From an uncultured Acetatifactor sp. (GTDB lineage Bacteria > Bacillota > Clostridia > Lachnospirales > Lachnospiraceae): a stretch of 32,173 bases of DNA. Each line of letters starts with the position of its first letter. The first letter of the stretch is position 1. The stretch is from assembly GCA_947629645.1 (NCBI GenBank), contig CANREV010000035.1, forward strand, positions 1 through 32,173, read 5' to 3'. This document shows positions 9,037 through 16,940 of the stretch, piece by piece. A program made the position numbers and the translations under genes. Below the pieces are notes generated by a model. The model made no database searches. It saw nothing but the letters and a program-made list of their open reading frames with translations, and was not told the DNA's origin.

Positions 9037-10200
9037 TCAATATTTTTTCGATGGCTCTCTACACACTTTCTCCAATTGCAAAATAAATTTCAAGTAAACA
9101 AATTCATCTTTTTCTACTAACTCCTGTGGCAACGAATAAATTGTCGGCTTTAATCCGTACCGTCTTGCATTTTTAAGCACTCTTCTGTCAAGTGCTTTAG
9201 CATTATAAAATCTTCCTAGCGGAATATATCCTCTACAATCGTTTCTGATGCATTCCAAAGAATCTTCATCCGCCGTTCCTGTATGGTAATAATTAGGGGA
9301 AACTGTTGACAAATACTGTTTATGCATATACAGTGGACTTATTATTACTTTTCCTCCGTATTTGAGTACTCTTGCAGCCTCTTTGATAAAAACCTCATCC
9401 GCTTTCCCAACAAACATTTCAAACGCAGACTGCATTGATATTCCTAACACTTCATTATCAGTCCAAGGCATATTTGCTGCGTCTCCCTGTATGTAATATG
9501 GTAATTCATCATATATCCCTTTATTAAGGTCTAACGCATATGCCTCAATTCTTCTTTTTTCACGTAAATACTTTGCAAACGGACTTCCCGCAGCTCCAAT
9601 ATCTACATAGACAGAATCCCCACTCCACTCATCAAAATTAAAAAGCTTTTCAACTATAAAATACTCCATAATTTTTCTTCTGTATCTTTTATTATTGCGC
9701 TTATCATATATCTTTTGAAATCCTATAGCGCTCTCATATGAACCAAACTCTTTTTCATCAAACCAGTCAACTTTCACAACATCTACATATCCAGACAATT
9801 CACGTTCTATATCATCAAGATCACGAAAACTTATTTCAGGAACTTTCGGTGCTTTATTATACCGAAGTGCCATGTCATAATAGTCCATCTCCAATGCCCA
9901 AATATAATTATTCCATTCTTGTAATCCAATGGCTTTCAGTTGCTTTTCTATCTCTTTAAATTGCACTGTAGAAATCAAAATAAAATCATTTTTTTTAATC
10001 TCTATAGGACTTAATATTGGCATGTTATGCATATGACCTATCTCTTGCTTTTTTACATCATTATCAAAAAACACATATTCATTTATGCTCAATTCAAGCA
10101 AGAATTTTTCTGCAATTTCTGACATAGTTCCAGTTCCAAATATGCCTATACGTTTTGTGGCCGCTTGTGAACAAATGTATTCTTTTATAAAATCCATCAT
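9037..10200 (-). CDS. Class I SAM methyltransferase with N-terminal Rossmann-like domain
   Basis: The protein has 387 aa from ATG 10200, which overlaps the upstream stop codon as ATGA; the GTG at 10224 is less likely. The N-terminal third has RIGIFGTGTMSEIAEKFL, YVFFDND and FILISTVQFKEIEKQL, the cluster's accessory module. The C-terminal part has SVYVDIGAAGSPFAKYL (motif I for SAM), YALDLNKG, GDAANMPW and AARVLKYGGKVIISPLY, the order seen in Methyltransf_11-like enzymes. The target is unknown; a sugar or another small part of the glycan is the natural guess from position. The 4-bp overlap with the deacetylase-fold gene suggests translational coupling. Confidence 0.83.
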   Translation of the reverse strand: MMDFIKEYICSQAATKRIGIFGTGTMSEIAEKFLLELSINEYVFFDNDVKKQEIGHMHNMPILSPIEIKKNDFILISTVQFKEIEKQLKAIGLQEWNNYIWALEMDYYDMALRYNKAPKVPEISFRDLDDIERELSGYVDVVKVDWFDEKEFGSYESAIGFQKIYDKRNNKRYRRKIMEYFIVEKLFNFDEWSGDSVYVDIGAAGSPFAKYLREKRRIEAYALDLNKGIYDELPYYIQGDAANMPWTDNEVLGISMQSAFEMFVGKADEVFIKEAARVLKYGGKVIISPLYMHKQYLSTVSPNYYHTGTADEDSLECIRNDCRGYIPLGRFYNAKALDRRVLKNARRYGLKPTIYSLPQELVEKDEFVYLKFILQLEKVCREPSKKY

Positions 10201-10967
10201 ATATTCATTTTTCCTTCCGTACACAGCTTATACGCCTTTTCCAATGTAATTATTTTAATCTTATTTTCCTTTACAAAACGGATCATGCTCTCTATAAAAT
10301 TTGTTATGCCAATCCCTTTATACCTCAGATTTTCCAATTGTATTGCATCCATTCTATTCCAGTCCTCTCTGGACAATTGATCTTTGATTTGCCTTGTATA
10401 TTTGAAATAGGGCGTATTAAGTGCATAATGCATTGGATGAATATTTACCACTTTAAGCCCTTTCTGCATAAATTTGTTTTTTACCAATGCAAAATCTATA
10501 CTTTGGGTATGTAAAATATATGCGCCATCTTCAAAAAATACCGGGAATCCTATCATTCCCGATCGATGAATAAAGGGCTGCACCACATCCATATTCGTAC
10601 ACAGATTTGATTCATACATAATACCTTTCTCCAACAGCTTGTCATATACATCATTATCCGCATACCAACGATGTGCTCTGAATACCTTGGCTTCCGGCAC
10701 AAGTTGCATACAGTAACTTATCACCTCATCCATATTACTTCCCTGGCTGCTCGGCTGAATAAAATTAGGATGTATGCCCAAATCAATTTTCTCTCTATAT
10801 TTGTTAATTACATTGCTCGGATGTGTCACAAATACAGTCGGACGTATTCCATTATCAAGAAATAATTTTAATGTTTCTTCAATGGCTATTTCCGGTGCCC
10901 AATCCAAATCGCTTGTAAAGCAAATATAATTTCCATCCCTAAATTTTTCTCTTGCTCCTTCTACCAT
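10197..10967 (-). CDS. WbmS-like polysaccharide deacetylase-fold protein
   Basis: The protein has 256 aa. TSDLDWAPE (18-26) gives the acidic pair of a carbohydrate esterase 4-type fold, and GIHPNF (64-69), FRAHRWYADN (96-105) and NIHPMHY carry the His/Arg residues expected around the site. This matches the divergent group typified by WbmS of Bordetella O-antigen loci, whose activity is not firmly known; metal-dependent N-deacetylation of an amino sugar is the family-based guess. The start is ATG 10967, sharing one base with the TGA of the upstream gene; a TTG one codon earlier is possible. It is tightly packed between a glycosyltransferase and a methyltransferase. Confidence 0.7.
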   Translation of the reverse strand: MVEGAREKFRDGNYICFTSDLDWAPEIAIEETLKLFLDNGIRPTVFVTHPSNVINKYREKIDLGIHPNFIQPSSQGSNMDEVISYCMQLVPEAKVFRAHRWYADNDVYDKLLEKGIMYESNLCTNMDVVQPFIHRSGMIGFPVFFEDGAYILHTQSIDFALVKNKFMQKGLKVVNIHPMHYALNTPYFKYTRQIKDQLSREDWNRMDAIQLENLRYKGIGITNFIESMIRFVKENKIKIITLEKAYKLCTEGKMNI

Positions 10968-12208
10968 CAACAGATTTCCCCGCCTTTATTAATTACATAC
11001 TTTACAATATCATCTATTGCTATCACTTCATTTTTTATATGGCATTTTTTAAAGAAATGTTTTATAAAAGCCAAATCATATGATGGTGTAATCACGATTG
11101 GGACATTCTCCTCAATTCCTTCATAATTTTTCATATCAAAAACATTCCTGCCGTTATACACTGCCATTTTTCTCATCTCTACTATATACCCTGCAATGCC
11201 AACGCTTGGATATATATCGTGATAAAGAAATTCTGCAAGATTTCCCTGCCCATAAATGTATATATTGGAAATACCATGATCGCAAAAATAATCTCCTACA
11301 CCCCTATGTTCCTGATACAGCCGCATCCACATACACAATATGTCAAAATACTTCTGAAACTTATTTTCTGCTATGTCCATCAAAGATTTCGTTTCTTGTA
11401 TGATTTCATCCTCTATAAAAATGTCCTCTGGCAAATTATATTTTTCTTTCTTCCTTCCGTTTAATTCAATATCATACCTATAGGTACAGTTTACAGTATT
11501 TGTACCTCCTCCGCTTCTTCCAATATCTGTGGCATATCCATCAACCGGAGCAATATGATATCCTTCTTGGTTAATCTGATGTAATACCCAATAAGTCGCC
11601 CATGTATCAATTTTTCCTTCCAAAGAAGCATATACCATTGCTGGGATATCAGTACCGGCACATTCAAGCATTTTTTTCTTCTGCTCATCTTTGTAAATTT
11701 CAGTCAATATCTTAGGATTTCTCTCAAATCCAGCCCATCTGTCTTTCCATGTCCCAAATGCAACACTTGACATACGGTAATTGAAATAAACATCATACTT
11801 ATAGTTTTCCGGAACAACAATTCCCAATCCTCCACCGCATATACCCATAACCTTTTTGTTATCTTTGTATTTTTCGAACAACGCTTCTGCCAAGCTCTTA
11901 TAGCCTTCCGACAATACTATGTCATCCTCTAAAGCAATCGCTTCCTCATGCCTTTCAAACACATAATTCATACCACCTATAATAGAATTAGCCAGCCCAT
12001 TATTTTTTTTTGAAATAAAAATTTCCGTTTCAGCAAAATCTATTTTCTTAATTATTCTCGAAACTGTTTCCCACGATTCCCTGTCCGCTTCATTTTTCAG
12101 TCCATCCTGAAAAATATATACTTTTTCAAAATGATTCTTTTCAATACTTTCAATAACCTTTTTTGTAAGTTCGGGTCTTTTATATACAAAAAATGCTAAT
12201 CCGATCAC
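10967..12208 (-). CDS. GT2/GT13-like glycosyltransferase with C-terminal Rossmann-like domain
   Basis: The protein has 413 aa. IGLAFFVYKRPELTKKVI, IFQDGLKN and AIALEDDIVLS (EDD at 94-96, equivalent of DXD) followed by MSSVAFGTWKDRW and WATYWVLHQI recall the GT-A branch containing N-acetylglucosaminyltransferase I (GT13-like) and related GT2 proteins. After about residue 310, IYIYGQGNLAEFLYHDI and VPIVITPSYDL form the accessory domain. The start is GTG 12208 with AAGGAG 8 nt upstream. Codons 66-69 contain a run of nine A (12003-12011 on the plus strand as T9), which could cause slippage. The exact sugar is unknown. Confidence 0.75.
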   Translation of the reverse strand: MIGLAFFVYKRPELTKKVIESIEKNHFEKVYIFQDGLKNEADRESWETVSRIIKKIDFAETEIFISKKNNGLANSIIGGMNYVFERHEEAIALEDDIVLSEGYKSLAEALFEKYKDNKKVMGICGGGLGIVVPENYKYDVYFNYRMSSVAFGTWKDRWAGFERNPKILTEIYKDEQKKKMLECAGTDIPAMVYASLEGKIDTWATYWVLHQINQEGYHIAPVDGYATDIGRSGGGTNTVNCTYRYDIELNGRKKEKYNLPEDIFIEDEIIQETKSLMDIAENKFQKYFDILCMWMRLYQEHRGVGDYFCDHGISNIYIYGQGNLAEFLYHDIYPSVGIAGYIVEMRKMAVYNGRNVFDMKNYEGIEENVPIVITPSYDLAFIKHFFKKCHIKNEVIAIDDIVKYVINKGGEIC

Positions 12209-12231
12209 GGTCGCTCTCCTTCTGCTTTTGC

Positions 12232-13461
12232 TTAAAGTTTAAACACATTTTTACTTGTAATAACATTACGCGTATCAAGTATTAACAAATGATCGATATC
12301 CTTTTGCCTTCTCTTTATTTCATCATGCCCAACCATAATTACTATCATATCAATATTTGAAACAAAGGTTTCAAAATCATGATATTGATTTTCAACAATA
12401 TCTTCTTTTATATAAGGATCATATACTTTAATACCTTTTGCCAAATGACGTTTCATGCAATCAAGCAATTGCAACGTTGGACTTTCTCTGATATCATCTA
12501 CATTTTCCTTGTATGTTAAACCATACAAACCTACTCTTTCAACTAACTCAATATTATTCTGAGCCATTATCTCATCAATCCGTTCAAGAACATATTCCGG
12601 CATTGAATCATTTATTTTCCTTGCTGATAATATAATATTGGCGAGTCCCGGATAATCTCCTACCAAAAACCACGGATCAACCGATATACAATGCCCCCCT
12701 ACACCAGGACCCGGAGACAGGATATTAACCCGAGGATGTTTGTTTGCAATACGAATAAGTTCATATACATCAACATCCGCTACTTTACAAATTTTTACCA
12801 GTTCATTTGCGTATGCAATATTTATATCACGATAAGCATTTTCAACCACTTTTGACATTTCTGCAGTTTTTATGTCAGTTAATTCTATCTCTCCTTCACA
12901 GAACATGCTGTAAATACCTTTAACCTTTTGCGCTATCTGCAGATTATCTGCACCGATTGTTCTGTTATTATGTATCAACTCATTAATCATATTTCCTGGA
13001 ATAATTCTTTCGGGAGCATGCGCAAGATGCATTTTTTTCCCTTCATCCTCAAATAAGTTTTCAGCAATAGGCCTGATGAATCTTTCAATTGTTCCAGGAG
13101 ATATTGTTGATTCGACCACAACAATTGAACCATTCTTGCAGACTTTTGCAATATTACCAACTGCATTAATTAAATAATCCGCAACAACCTTTTTACTGAA
13201 TTTATTAAATGGCGTTGGCACTGCAACAATATACATTTCTGCAGTCTCATATACATTAGAAAATTTAATGCCATTTTCCAATGCTTTATTATAAAGACAC
13301 TTAAGACCTTCTTCTTCAAATGTAAGAGCCCCATTTTGCAACTGTCTTACTTTTTCAACATTTAAATCAGTACCCACCACACTTAATCCTTTAGACGCAA
13401 GCATAAGCGCTGTTGGCAATCCGATATAACCTAAACCTATAACATTAATCAATTCTTTCAT
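12232..13461 (-). CDS. wecC: UDP-N-acetyl-D-mannosamine dehydrogenase
   Basis: The protein has 409 aa, normal for UDP-sugar dehydrogenases. NVIGLGYIGLPTA (GXGXXG at 9-14) binds NAD; VAVPTPF (79-84), STISPGT (118-123), APERIIPG (148-155) and EMSKVVENAYRDINIA are family blocks. The catalytic Cys is in GPGVGGHCISVDPWF (Cys257). The GGHC-SVDPWF form is typical of WecC, which oxidises UDP-ManNAc to UDP-ManNAcA in two NAD-dependent steps. UDP-GlcNAc 2-epimerase lies two genes upstream, which supports this over UDP-glucose or GalNAc dehydrogenase. It starts at ATG 13461, 6 nt after the methyltransferase stop. It supplies an acidic sugar to the glycan. Confidence 0.9.
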   Translation of the reverse strand: MKELINVIGLGYIGLPTALMLASKGLSVVGTDLNVEKVRQLQNGALTFEEEGLKCLYNKALENGIKFSNVYETAEMYIVAVPTPFNKFSKKVVADYLINAVGNIAKVCKNGSIVVVESTISPGTIERFIRPIAENLFEDEGKKMHLAHAPERIIPGNMINELIHNNRTIGADNLQIAQKVKGIYSMFCEGEIELTDIKTAEMSKVVENAYRDINIAYANELVKICKVADVDVYELIRIANKHPRVNILSPGPGVGGHCISVDPWFLVGDYPGLANIILSARKINDSMPEYVLERIDEIMAQNNIELVERVGLYGLTYKENVDDIRESPTLQLLDCMKRHLAKGIKVYDPYIKEDIVENQYHDFETFVSNIDMIVIMVGHDEIKRRQKDIDHLLILDTRNVITSKNVFKL

Positions 13462-13467
13462 AATATT

Positions 13468-14478
13468 CTATTGCCCCTGTTGGTAAATTGCATACAACAC
13501 CACCTCACTTGCATAAGCAAAGTGCGCACGAAGATAAAGTTTATAATTTTTCTCCAAGCTTTTAATATATTGTGGCAGCGTGATTAAATCTTCTCTTTTA
13601 TGATAAACACATACAGCCAGCGTTGGCTTATCTCTCTTTATGATATTTTCTGCACCGTATAATGCTTTAAGTTCAGCGCCTTCGATATCCATTTTTATAA
13701 ATGTGACTTTATCTTTTTCCGATACCAGATTGTCTATTTTATCAACATCAACTCGGTTTTCGTCACATACATTATCAGTTTTTGTACTTTGAATTGTTCC
13801 ACACCCATTCTCAATATCAAGTTTTAAAGAATCTTTCCTGTCCCATGCCCCGACAGGAAAATGAATAATCTTATTATCCGTAACCTTCTGTTTTAACTCT
13901 TTAAACAACCTCCTGTCTGGCTCTAATGCATAATATTTTTTAAAATTCCCTGTTCTTTTCAGAAAACTGTCAAGCGTATCTCCTGTATATGCTCCGCAGT
14001 CAACAAAAACTTCTTGATCACTCAAATGTATAATATCTTCTGGAAAATACTGTTTTTTCACATCTGCTGTTTCCCATACTTCCATCATAGGGAAATTAGT
14101 CAGTTCAATATGCCCTCTTAAATAATCTTCCATCGTTTTCTTTGATTTTTCATCTTCAAGCCAGTCATATGTCTGAGCAAAAAGAGCATAATTATTCATA
14201 AAATATTCATAATTTAAGTCCCTTTTTATAAGACCTTCATAATAATTATCAATTAAAAATATTTTAGGATTCAAAAAACGGAAACTATTTGCCCACAACA
14301 CTTGATCCCCATCAAGCACATACACCTTTTTGATACAGCTTGTTGCAATCAGTTTTTCTGTAAGTTCTTTATGCAATAACACATTAAAACCAGCTACAAT
14401 CACAACATTTTCCTGCACATTTTCAAGGAATGTTTCTGCCTCATATGTCTTAAATGCCCCCCCCCATTTTTTCTTCAT
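13468..14478 (-). CDS. FkbM-type methyltransferase, main part, out of frame with its own start
   Basis: This is the longer piece of one gene split at a run of nine G. It contains the end of the Rossmann-like domain (VVIVAGFNVLLHKE) and the whole FkbM catalytic part: VFVDCGAYTGDTLDSFL, YYALEPDRRLF, VTFIKMDIEGAELKALYGAE, LAVCVYHKREDLITLPQYI and a final EVVLYAIYQ. The ATG at 14478 lacks a ribosome site and lies in the overlap with the upstream frame, so little product is expected in this state. If one G is lost, codons from ATG 14650 read through to give 393 aa, close to the 372 aa of the intact FkbM gene at 7880. The stop is 6 nt before wecC. Confidence 0.85.
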   Translation of the reverse strand: MKKKWGGAFKTYEAETFLENVQENVVIVAGFNVLLHKELTEKLIATSCIKKVYVLDGDQVLWANSFRFLNPKIFLIDNYYEGLIKRDLNYEYFMNNYALFAQTYDWLEDEKSKKTMEDYLRGHIELTNFPMMEVWETADVKKQYFPEDIIHLSDQEVFVDCGAYTGDTLDSFLKRTGNFKKYYALEPDRRLFKELKQKVTDNKIIHFPVGAWDRKDSLKLDIENGCGTIQSTKTDNVCDENRVDVDKIDNLVSEKDKVTFIKMDIEGAELKALYGAENIIKRDKPTLAVCVYHKREDLITLPQYIKSLEKNYKLYLRAHFAYASEVVLYAIYQQGQ

Positions 14479-14650
14479 AGTACTTGCGACTAACTAATAT
14501 ACCCTCTATTACGATATGAAACTTGTCCAATATGCCAAGCATTCTTTGGGCATATCCGCCATTTCCATATAAATATATTTTTTCTTCACTACTTAATTTA
14601 CGTATCCCCTCTGGAAGTCTATCCAAATTAGGTTTGTAACTATCTATCAT
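14450..14650 (-). CDS. N-terminal fragment of the phase-variable FkbM gene
   Basis: This is a 66-aa frame from ATG 14650, preceded by GGGGAG at 8 nt. It reads IYLYGNGGYAQRMLGIL and IEGILVSRKYYEEKMGG, the first half of the same Rossmann-like domain whose second half lies in the next frame. It ends at a stop (14450-14452) just past the G9 tract. The overlap with the 13468 frame, the good ribosome site only at this start, and the match of the joined product to the neighbouring FkbM protein show that the two frames are one gene. A GTG at 14665 would overlap the end of the epimerase gene and is less likely. Confidence 0.85.
   Translation of the reverse strand: MIDSYKPNLDRLPEGIRKLSSEEKIYLYGNGGYAQRMLGILDKFHIVIEGILVSRKYYEEKMGGGI
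14457..14465 (-). repeat. G9 homopolymer, candidate phase-variation tract (OFF)
   Basis: Nine consecutive C on the plus strand are G9 in the sense strand, at codon 62 of the gene that begins at 14650. Eight G (or eleven) would join the two frames into 393 codons; nine leaves the short 66-aa product. Homopolymeric G tracts of this length inside genes for surface glycans are the classic substrate of slipped-strand mispairing in Campylobacter and Helicobacter. A sequencing error in the run is the main alternative. Confidence 0.75.
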
Positions 14651-14652
14651 GG

Positions 14653-15756
14653 CTATTCTCCCCACCTTTTTAGTATTACTTGACCAATCCTTTCTGATGC
14701 TTTTCCATCCCCATATGGATTTTTTGCCTCAGACATTTTACGATACGTTTCTTTATTAGTAAGCAACTCTTTCAAAGCTTTTTTTATATTATCTTTTTCT
14801 GTCCCAACCAATTTCAATGTTCCTGCTGCTACTCCTTCTGGACGCTCAGTTGTGTTTCGTATAACCAATACCGGTTTCCCCAATGAAGGTGCTTCTTCTT
14901 GGACTCCACCGCTATCTGTTATGACCATATATGATCTACTCATTATATTATGAAAGTCAATCACATCCAGCGGCGCAATCAACTTGATTTTTTCTGTATT
15001 ATTAAATATTTCATTGGCAATTTCCTGTACTTTCGGATTTAAATGCACAGGATAAACCACCCGCACATCTTCAAATTCATCCACAACCTCATTAACAGCC
15101 TCAAAAATTTTACGCATTGAAGTGCCGATGTTCTCTCGTCTATGCGCTGTAAACAGTATTAATCTATTGTTTTCAGCCCATTTAAGCACTTCATGTGAAT
15201 ATTCCGCATGTATAGTCGTTTTCAATGCATCTATGACTGTATTTCCTGTTACAAAAATATTTTTTTCGTATTTTCCTTCCTTAAGCAAGTTTTCCTTTGC
15301 GCTTACAGTTGGTGCAAAAAAAATATCTGTTATAGAATCAATGGCTTGCCTGTTAAACTCCTCCGGATATGGAGAATAATGATTATATGTCCTTAAACCT
15401 GCCTCTACATGGCCTATAGGAATCCCTTTATAAAAACACGCTACTGCTGCAGCAAATGCCGATGTTGTATCCCCATGAACTAATACAACTGTCGGTTTCT
15501 CTTGATCAAGCACATCTTTTATTTTGGATAAAACAGCGATCGTAATATCAAACAAAGTTTGTCTATCTTTCATGATATTTAAATCATATTTAGGTGCAAC
15601 TTGAAATATGTTTAATATCGGCAATAGCATTTCCCTATGCTGTCCTGTCAGGCAGACAACTGTCTTTATTTGAGAATATTCTTCTAATTTTTTTATAACG
15701 GGACACATTTTTATTGCTTCCGGTCGTGTTCCAAATACTATTAAAACTTTTATCAC
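14653..15756 (-). CDS. wecB: UDP-N-acetylglucosamine 2-epimerase (non-hydrolysing)
   Basis: The protein has 367 aa, typical length. Family blocks occur in order: VFGTRPEAIKMCPVI (7-21), VLVHGDTTSAFA (91-102), IGHVEAGLRT (114-123), PEEFNRQAID (131-140), TAHRRENIG (203-211) and TDSGGVQEEAPSLGKPVL (280-297). It interconverts UDP-GlcNAc and UDP-ManNAc in the cytoplasm. The dehydrogenase two genes downstream then makes UDP-ManNAcA. The start is GTG 15756 with a modest site (GTAGG) upstream. Its stop at 14653 almost touches the ribosome site and ATG of the FkbM gene, so the two are likely co-translated. No defect is seen in the sequence. Confidence 0.93.
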   Translation of the reverse strand: MIKVLIVFGTRPEAIKMCPVIKKLEEYSQIKTVVCLTGQHREMLLPILNIFQVAPKYDLNIMKDRQTLFDITIAVLSKIKDVLDQEKPTVVLVHGDTTSAFAAAVACFYKGIPIGHVEAGLRTYNHYSPYPEEFNRQAIDSITDIFFAPTVSAKENLLKEGKYEKNIFVTGNTVIDALKTTIHAEYSHEVLKWAENNRLILFTAHRRENIGTSMRKIFEAVNEVVDEFEDVRVVYPVHLNPKVQEIANEIFNNTEKIKLIAPLDVIDFHNIMSRSYMVITDSGGVQEEAPSLGKPVLVIRNTTERPEGVAAGTLKLVGTEKDNIKKALKELLTNKETYRKMSEAKNPYGDGKASERIGQVILKRWGE

Positions 15757-15857
15757 TTCTACATATACCTACTATCATTAATCTTCTAAATAATACCTAA
15801 ATGCCATCACAAAAGGAATATCTCCATATGCTAATAAGCCATGTATAAAATATAAAT

Positions 15858-16865
15858 TTATATGTCTTTATGTTTCTCTATTACTAAATCAAGATACATT
15901 TTTAAGCTGTATAAGCCATTTTCATATTGTATTGGGGGAAAAGTTTTTAGTTTCTCTGCAACATCTTCTTCAATTTGAATCTCCATCTTGTATTCTGTAG
16001 TCAAATTATCATTTGCAATCACCACACTATGTTTTGCATCATCATACATAATCAAAGAATTATTTTTTCTTTCCGCAAACAAGTATTGAGTACTTAAGCA
16101 ATAGTTAATTTCATTATTATAAGCTATTGCTCCAATCGGAACCCCTGCAAATGATTTTTTCAATTTTTCCACTTTAGCAACCGAATCATCTACAAAAGAC
16201 CATTTTAATCCATATCCATTTGCTTTTCTGGGAGAAATAAAAAAAGTACCTGTACCATTATGCATAATTCCAGAATAACCATTTTCTTCTTCTCCAAATA
16301 TTTTTACAAAATATTTATTTTCATATAAATCATAAATCAATACGGCGTTTGCATTACAAAACGGAACAAACAATTTACCGTTCCAATGTTCTATTTGTTG
16401 TCGGAAGAAGGCATCTTTTTTGTCAAAAACAATTTTGTCTAATAAATCTTTCTCCACACTAAAAAGTTCTTCTACTGTATTTGATTCAAGATCAAAACAA
16501 TAAATAACAGGTTTATATACTCCTGTCATATATATTTTATTATCAATTAATTTTGCTCCCATAAACTTATATTTTTCATCATTAATTTCTGTAGGTAATG
16601 AAATACATTCCACATTACCGTTTTTAATGTCGTATATATAAATATTAGAAGCTGCAAAAGGCAACATATATATTTTGCCTTCATTTTCTATTATTGTTGC
16701 AACAAGCTCTTCTTTAACAGATTTCTCCTCAGACAATGTACATGCTATATGTCCATAAACTTCATCAATATTCTTATAAATTAATCCATTAAAATCATAA
16801 GAAAAACAATATATAACATTATCAACAAATACAACACTGGCAGTACGTATCGGCAACACTTTCAT
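15858..16865 (-). CDS. Beta-propeller-like protein of unknown function
   Basis: The protein has 335 aa from ATG 16865 (AAGGA upstream). No catalytic motif is recognised. It is built from repeated short strands in a recurring order: an IYCFSYDFNGLIYKNI-type strand pair, GKIYMLPFAASNIYIYDIKN, NKIYMTGVYKPVIYCFDLES, GKLFVPFCNANAVLIYDLYE and GTGTFFISPRKANGYGLKW. The period of about 45-60 residues with W/F-P, N-x-I-YD and D/N-turns suggests a Kelch-like or WD-like propeller of about six blades. There is no signal peptide, so it is probably cytoplasmic. Its place between wecB and the SpsF-like/methyltransferase gene suggests a scaffold or glycan-binding job, or an unrecognised enzyme. Confidence 0.6.
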   Translation of the reverse strand: MKVLPIRTASVVFVDNVIYCFSYDFNGLIYKNIDEVYGHIACTLSEEKSVKEELVATIIENEGKIYMLPFAASNIYIYDIKNGNVECISLPTEINDEKYKFMGAKLIDNKIYMTGVYKPVIYCFDLESNTVEELFSVEKDLLDKIVFDKKDAFFRQQIEHWNGKLFVPFCNANAVLIYDLYENKYFVKIFGEEENGYSGIMHNGTGTFFISPRKANGYGLKWSFVDDSVAKVEKLKKSFAGVPIGAIAYNNEINYCLSTQYLFAERKNNSLIMYDDAKHSVVIANDNLTTEYKMEIQIEEDVAEKLKTFPPIQYENGLYSLKMYLDLVIEKHKDI

Positions 16866-16940
16866 ATCTTTTTCCTTATCCTATAAAAAAATTTTCCTGT
16901 TATTCTGTTAGCAGTTGCAATGCAAACTATTTGTATCTAT

